From: Cohnella hashimotonis
Lineage (GTDB): Bacteria > Bacillota > Bacilli > Paenibacillales > Paenibacillaceae
Direction of reading: 5' to 3'
Length of the DNA stretch: 64,000 bases
NCBI RefSeq assembly: GCF_030014955.1
Contig: NZ_JAGRPV010000001.1
Coordinates: 7,440,001 to 7,504,000 of the forward strand
Position 1 is the first letter of the stretch. Each line of letters opens with the position of its first letter. Shown here one piece after another: positions 59,928-64,000 of this stretch. A program made the position numbers and the translations under genes. The notes below the pieces were generated by a model that was not told the DNA's origin, did no database searches, and saw only the letters and a list, made by a program, of their open reading frames with translations.

Positions 59928-60913
59928 GCGCATTCACAGACATCGTGCCGGTAGAACTGAAGCTAATGGCGGCGGGCTATTGCGTGCACCCCGAGTTCGT
60001 GACGATCCGGGGCGGCTCGCTGCGCACGGCGGCGTATCCGGCCGGCTTTGCGCTGATCCGCCATCCCGTTCAAGGCTGGATCTTGTTCGACACCGGCTAT
60101 TCCGCCCGCTTCGAAGCGCTGACGCAGCGGCTTCCATACGCGTTGTACCGCCGGCTCACGCCCGTCCGCTACCGGGAGGAAGACGCCGCAGTCCGTCAAC
60201 TCGAGCGGCTCGGCATTCGCGCGGACGAGATCGGCACCGTGATCCTGTCGCACTTCCACGCGGACCACATCGCCGGAGCGCGGGACTTCCCCCGCGCACG
60301 GTTCCTGTATCCCGAAGCCGCCTATGCGCCGCTGCGCCGCCTCGGACCGGTGCGGTCTACGCGCGCGGGCTTCCTACCGGGCCTGCTGCCGGACGGCTTC
60401 GCGGAAATGGCGATGCCCATCGAAACGGCCGCCGCTTGGACGCCGCTGCCGGGCCCTTCGCCGCTAACCGGCGGCTGGGACCTGCTGGGCGACGGCAGCC
60501 TGATCGCCGTCAGCCTCCCGGGGCATGCCGCTGGCCAGATCGGCCTGCTGCTCCATGCTGCCGATTGGCAGCCGGCCACCGCCGCTGACGCAAATGCTGC
60601 CCCAGCCGCCCCAGACCGTGCGGTCGCAACGGACTCTCCCGCCGCGCCTCCGCCGCTTCCCGCCGCCCCGCCCCGCGCAGCCGGCCTGACACACTGCCTG
60701 CTGTGCGCCGACGCCGCATGGTCCAGCCGGGCGCTGCGCGAGAATCGCCCGCCGCATCCTGCCGCCGGCATCGTCATGGACGACCGGCGGGCTTACCGCG
60801 ACAGCTTCGCGCTGCTGCGAAGCTGGCAAGCCGCAGATCCGGCGCTCGTCATCGTGCCGAGCCACTGCCGCGAATTTTTCCCCATCGACGACCCGGAGGT
60901 GTCCAAGCGATGA
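59924..60913 (+). CDS. Metallo-beta-lactamase-fold hydrolase
   Basis: The 329-residue product has the zinc motif HFHADH (110-115), further ligands His201 (LPGHAAGQIG), Asp263 (CADAAW) and His314 (VPSHC), and thus a complete two-metal site of the lactonase/AHL-lactonase-like group. Residues about 216-254 are an Ala/Pro-rich insertion between strands, unusual for the family. The GGAGGGGGAG ribosome site lies in the end of the preceding gene; ATG 59924 overlaps its stop (ATGA). The longer frame from 58919 is phase overlap only. It may open a lactone or cleave a thioester made by the other enzymes. Confidence 0.87.
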   Translation: MSAFTDIVPVELKLMAAGYCVHPEFVTIRGGSLRTAAYPAGFALIRHPVQGWILFDTGYSARFEALTQRLPYALYRRLTPVRYREEDAAVRQLERLGIRADEIGTVILSHFHADHIAGARDFPRARFLYPEAAYAPLRRLGPVRSTRAGFLPGLLPDGFAEMAMPIETAAAWTPLPGPSPLTGGWDLLGDGSLIAVSLPGHAAGQIGLLLHAADWQPATAADANAAPAAPDRAVATDSPAAPPPLPAAPPRAAGLTHCLLCADAAWSSRALRENRPPHPAAGIVMDDRRAYRDSFALLRSWQAADPALVIVPSHCREFFPIDDPEVSKR

Positions 60914-62238
60914 AAAGAGCCGCCAGCTTCATCCACCACTACCTGCTCGCCCGGCGCAGCGCCCGCCGCTGGCAGGACCGCGTCGCGTTCGACAGCTGGC
61001 GCGAGGCGCGCGTACTGCGCCATATTGACCGCGTGCGCCGCAAATCGCCATTTTACCGCGAGCTGTGGGCGGGCATCGCCGATGCGGATTGGCGCGCTTT
61101 TCCCGAGATCGACAAGTCCGCCATGATGGCCGGCTTCGACCGGCTCAACACCGTCGGCATCGCCAAATCCGAGGCGTTCGCCGTCGCGGAGGCGGCGGAG
61201 CGGTCGCGCGACTTCTCGCCCGCGCTGCGCGGCATCACGGTCGGCCTGTCGTCGGGCACCTCAGGCAATCGCGGTCTGTTCCTCGTGAGTCCCGAGGAGC
61301 AGGCGGCCTGGGCCGGGACGGTGCTCGGCAAGCTGCTGCCGGTCTCGCCGCTCAGCCGCTTCAAGATCGCCTTTTTCCTGCGCGCGAACAGCAACCTGTA
61401 CGCATCCGTCGGAGGCCGGAGGCTAAAGTTCGGTTTCTATGACTTGCTCGATCCGATCGACGCGCATCTCCGGCGCCTAATGGCAGAGCAGCCGGATCTG
61501 ATCGCCGCGCCGCCGTCCATGCTGCGCATGCTGGCAGACGCGGTCCTCTCAGGCAGCCTCGAGGGCGTCCGCCCCCGGCGGATCATCGCCGCCGCCGAGG
61601 TGCTCGACCCGCTGGACCGCGCCGCGATCGAACGGGCCTTCGGTCAGCCCGTGCATCAGGTATATCAATGCACCGAGGGCTTTCTCGGCTGCACCTGCGC
61701 GCACGGCACGCTGCACCTGAACGAGGATCTCGTCTATATCGAAAAGGACTACGTTCCTGACAAACCCGGCACGTTCGTGCCGATCGTCACCGACTTCTCG
61801 CGCCGGACGCAGCCGATCGTGCGCTACCGGCTGAACGATCTGCTCGTGGAACGTACGGCGCCTTGCCCCTGCGGTTCGCCCTTTACCGCGATCGAGCGGA
61901 TCGAGGGGCGGTGCGACGACATTTTCTACGCCTCGGCCTTGCAGCCGGACGCAGCGGCCGTCCCCGTCTACCCGGACTTCGTGACGCGGGCGATCATGGG
62001 CGCATCCGTCGAGATCGAGCAGTACCGGGCCGTACAGACGGCGCCGGATCGCTGGACGATCGAATTCGACCTGCGGAACGGAGATCTGCGCCAAACTGCC
62101 GAGTCGCGCATCCGACAGGCGGTCGAAGCCCTGTGCGAGCGGCTCTCCTGCGTGGCCCCCGAGCTCTCTTTTACGTCCTATGCACGCACGCCGGGCGACC
62201 GCAAACTCCGCCGCGTCGAACGGAGGTACGCACCGTGA
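60910..62238 (+). CDS. F390-synthetase/PaaK-like adenylate-forming enzyme
   Basis: The 442-residue product has P-loop-like GLSSGTSGNRGLFLVS, RIIAAAEVLDPLDRAAIERA, YQCTEGFLGCTC (adenylation core), PIVRYRLNDLLV and RIEGRCDDIF. These are the A3-A8-equivalent motifs of the F390 synthetase and phenylacetate-CoA ligase branch of ANL enzymes, in a shortened form. It should activate a carboxylate or similar acid with ATP. Four bases overlap the previous stop (ATGA at 60910). The partner acid is presumably made by the ketosynthase and reductase genes or supplied by fatty-acid metabolism. Confidence 0.82.
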   Translation: MKRAASFIHHYLLARRSARRWQDRVAFDSWREARVLRHIDRVRRKSPFYRELWAGIADADWRAFPEIDKSAMMAGFDRLNTVGIAKSEAFAVAEAAERSRDFSPALRGITVGLSSGTSGNRGLFLVSPEEQAAWAGTVLGKLLPVSPLSRFKIAFFLRANSNLYASVGGRRLKFGFYDLLDPIDAHLRRLMAEQPDLIAAPPSMLRMLADAVLSGSLEGVRPRRIIAAAEVLDPLDRAAIERAFGQPVHQVYQCTEGFLGCTCAHGTLHLNEDLVYIEKDYVPDKPGTFVPIVTDFSRRTQPIVRYRLNDLLVERTAPCPCGSPFTAIERIEGRCDDIFYASALQPDAAAVPVYPDFVTRAIMGASVEIEQYRAVQTAPDRWTIEFDLRNGDLRQTAESRIRQAVEALCERLSCVAPELSFTSYARTPGDRKLRRVERRYAP

Positions 62239-63395
62239 GCCTATCGGTCGTTTTTTACGACAGCACGAATATCGAAGATTGTCCCTGGCCGGACACGACA
62301 TACGGGCTGTATGCGATAAGCTACCTGATCCCCGTCATGAAGGAGCGCAGCGAAGCGTTCGTCGGCAACGTGCGTACGCGCCTCCTCGTCATGAGCGTCG
62401 ACGGCATCCCCGTGCCCGTCACCGTCAACGATGCGGAGTACGCCAACTCCTATGCGTGCTCGCCCTACACGCACTACGTGAGCTATGCGAAGCAGGAGCT
62501 CTCGCTGCTCCGCAATCGCGCGCTTATCGCCGCCTTGTCCGCGGTGCTGACCGGGATCGGCGGCCTGCTCAAGGCATCGCGGTTCAACCGCGTCGTGCAC
62601 GTCAACAACTGGCTGCTGTCGACCAACCTGTATCCCGCGCTATCGGACGAGCAGTGGTCGGCGGCGCTGGACGGCTTGATCCGCGCGTTTCCCGGCCACG
62701 CCATCGCCTTCCGGTCCCTCAACGCGTCGCTGAACCTGCGCGAAATGGACCTGCTTCGCGAACGTCGATGCCGCCTCGTCCCCAGCCGGCAAATCTACCT
62801 GCTGCGAACCGGCGACTCCGACTTCGGGAACGCCAAAGCCCGCTGGCTGCTGAAGCGGGACCGGGCGCTGGCGGAACGGCACGGCTATGTCGAAGTCGGC
62901 CCCGCAGAGATGACGTCGGCGGACCTCCCGCGCATTGCGGAACTGTACAAGCTGCTGTATCTGGACAAATATTCGCTGCACAATCCGCAGTTCACGGCGC
63001 GTTTCTACGAGCAGGCGCTTGCCGAGGGCACGCTTGAGCTGCACGGCTACCGCGACGGCGCCACAGGCAGACTGGAAGCGATCCTCGGGTTTTACGCGCG
63101 GGAGGGCGCCATGACGACGCCTCTGTTCGGGTATGACACCTCGCGCCCCCAGGCGCACGGCCTCTACCGGATGCTGTCGGCCCTTCTGATCGGCATCGCC
63201 CAGGATCGCGGACTGCTGCTGCACGAGAGCTCCGGGGCGGCGCAGTTCAAGCGCAACCGCGGCGCGGTCGCCGACATCGAATACACGGCGCTGTACGACC
63301 GGCACTTGCCCGCATGGCGAAGAGGCAGCTGGTCCGCGCTCGAAGGACTGCTTGGCAAGATCGGCGTACCGCTGATGCAAAAATACAAACTGTAG
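62235..63395 (+). CDS. GNAT-like acyltransferase-related protein
   Basis: The 386-residue product starts at GTG 62235 with CGGAGG 8 nt upstream; GTGA overlaps the previous stop. The central region SADLPRIAELYKLLYLDKYS, RLEAILGFYAREGAMTTPLF and HGLYRMLSALLIGIAQDRGL follows the helix-strand order of acetyltransferase-like domains. HESSGAAQFKRNRGA is a FemX/peptidoglycan-type acyl-acceptor-like segment. No cleaved signal is visible. I do not recognise a characterised homologue. It most plausibly attaches an acyl or aminoacyl group to the pathway product. Confidence 0.6.
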   Translation: MSLSVVFYDSTNIEDCPWPDTTYGLYAISYLIPVMKERSEAFVGNVRTRLLVMSVDGIPVPVTVNDAEYANSYACSPYTHYVSYAKQELSLLRNRALIAALSAVLTGIGGLLKASRFNRVVHVNNWLLSTNLYPALSDEQWSAALDGLIRAFPGHAIAFRSLNASLNLREMDLLRERRCRLVPSRQIYLLRTGDSDFGNAKARWLLKRDRALAERHGYVEVGPAEMTSADLPRIAELYKLLYLDKYSLHNPQFTARFYEQALAEGTLELHGYRDGATGRLEAILGFYAREGAMTTPLFGYDTSRPQAHGLYRMLSALLIGIAQDRGLLLHESSGAAQFKRNRGAVADIEYTALYDRHLPAWRRGSWSALEGLLGKIGVPLMQKYKL

Positions 63396-63416
63396 TCGGG
63401 TCCGGAGGAACGAGGA

Positions 63417-64000
63417 ATGGCGATGCATGGGAAGGTTGAGAAAACGGCGTTGGTAACGGGCGCGTCCAGCGGCTTCGGCTTGCTCATCGCGATCGAGCTG
63501 GCCAAGCGGGGCTACCGGGTGATTGCCGCGATGCGGGATCCCGAGAAGCAGGCGGCGCTCATGCAGGCGGCCGAACGAGCCGGTGCCGTCGGAAGCATTG
63601 CGGTCGCCAGGCTCGACGTGACCGATGCGGAAACGATTGATGGCGCTGTGGCGGACATGCTGCGGAGATACGGACGGATCGACGTGCTGGTAAACAACGC
63701 AGGCATGGCGGTCGGCGGCTTCGTCGAGGAGGTGCCGATGGCGGCGTGGCGGGCGCAGATGGAGACGAACTTCCTCGGCCTGGTGGCAATGACGCGCGCC
63801 GTCCTGCCGGCGATGCGGGCGCAGGGCCACGGCACGATCATTCAGATGAGCAGCGTAAGCGGCTTGTGGGGGATCCCGGGGTTCGGCGCTTATGCCGCGT
63901 CCAAGTTCGCGGTCGAAGGCTTCAGCGAGAGCCTGCGCCACGAGGTCGCGCCATTTGGCATCCGCGTCGCCCTCGTCGAGCCCGGCGCTTATCGCACGGC
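63417..64000 (+). CDS. Short-chain dehydrogenase/reductase (3' end outside window)
   Basis: GGAGG lies 8 nt before ATG 63417; the frame runs off the end after about 194 codons. Classical SDR features: ALVTGASSGFGLLIAIELAK (cofactor Gly motif), RLDVTDAE, VLVNNAGMAVGGF, QMSSVSGLWG (Ser) and YAASKFAVEGFSE (Tyr-x-x-x-Lys), ending in VEPGAYRT. The TGASSGFG and absence of an acidic residue at the end of strand 2 (AMRDPEK) suggest NADP preference, as in many steroid- or retinol-type SDRs. It follows the GNAT-like gene after 21 nt, so it belongs to the same operon and may do a second keto reduction. Confidence 0.88.
   Translation, partial: MAMHGKVEKTALVTGASSGFGLLIAIELAKRGYRVIAAMRDPEKQAALMQAAERAGAVGSIAVARLDVTDAETIDGAVADMLRRYGRIDVLVNNAGMAVGGFVEEVPMAAWRAQMETNFLGLVAMTRAVLPAMRAQGHGTIIQMSSVSGLWGIPGFGAYAASKFAVEGFSESLRHEVAPFGIRVALVEPGAYRT

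Overview
The window comes from a high-GC member of the Firmicutes, most likely the Paenibacillaceae (Cohnella- or Paenibacillus-like). This is inferred from an HPr kinase/phosphorylase homologue, strong AGGAGG-type ribosome binding sites, copper-amine-oxidase-N secreted proteins, a BclB-like collagen protein, an AraC/siderophore-binding-protein arrangement and many one-component regulators. No rRNA, tRNA or CRISPR array was seen.

Layout. 0-5 kb: end of a glycosyltransferase-like gene, an MFS exporter, a divergent solitary HprK, a secreted glycan-binding-like protein and a TetR regulator. 5-24.6 kb: a region rich in organosulfur genes. It holds ssuD, a convergent ssuC-ssuA-ssuB operon, an NtaA/DszA-type flavin monooxygenase, an oligopeptide-type ABC transporter with fused ATPases, an M20 amidohydrolase and an acyl-CoA-dehydrogenase-like flavoprotein. 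These resemble the ssu, ytn/yxe and ydbM genes of the Bacillus sulfur-starvation response. Minisatellite arrays with periods of 41, 62 and 63 bp lie between these genes. An intact IS66-family element with a perfect 8-bp target duplication splits the ABC transporter operon. At 21.4-23.4 kb an AraC regulator reads without a stop through a Fur-box promoter into a siderophore-binding lipoprotein.

24.7-32.5 kb: an envelope block with a collagen-like surface protein, an OmpR/histidine-kinase pair, a beta-propeller-like lipoprotein, a duplicated-domain secreted protein and a DUF4309 lipoprotein. 32.6-49.8 kb: small regulator-target units (LuxR/MalT-like with two small genes, MerR with an F420-reductase-like enzyme, TetR with MFS, PadR with a hydrolase, LysR with an acrylyl-CoA-reductase-like gene and SRPBCC, TetR with DoxX), a chemoreceptor and an SGNH hydrolase. 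Several units carry clear operator dyads. 49.4-56.4 kb: a GntR-headed operon with a carbohydrate-type ABC transporter, a DUF6282-type hydrolase, an allantoinase and a truncated PucR-like tail.

56.7-64 kb: seven tightly packed genes, most of them overlapping by 4-11 nt. They encode a FabH/OleA-like ketosynthase, an ATP-grasp enzyme, an OleD-like reductase, a metallo-beta-lactamase-fold hydrolase, an F390-synthetase/PaaK-like adenylating enzyme, a GNAT-like acyltransferase and an SDR cut by the window end. This looks like a compact, uncharacterised pathway for a small lipid-like or acyl-amide metabolite. With the AraC/Fur-box/lipoprotein ORF it is the best candidate for new biology here.
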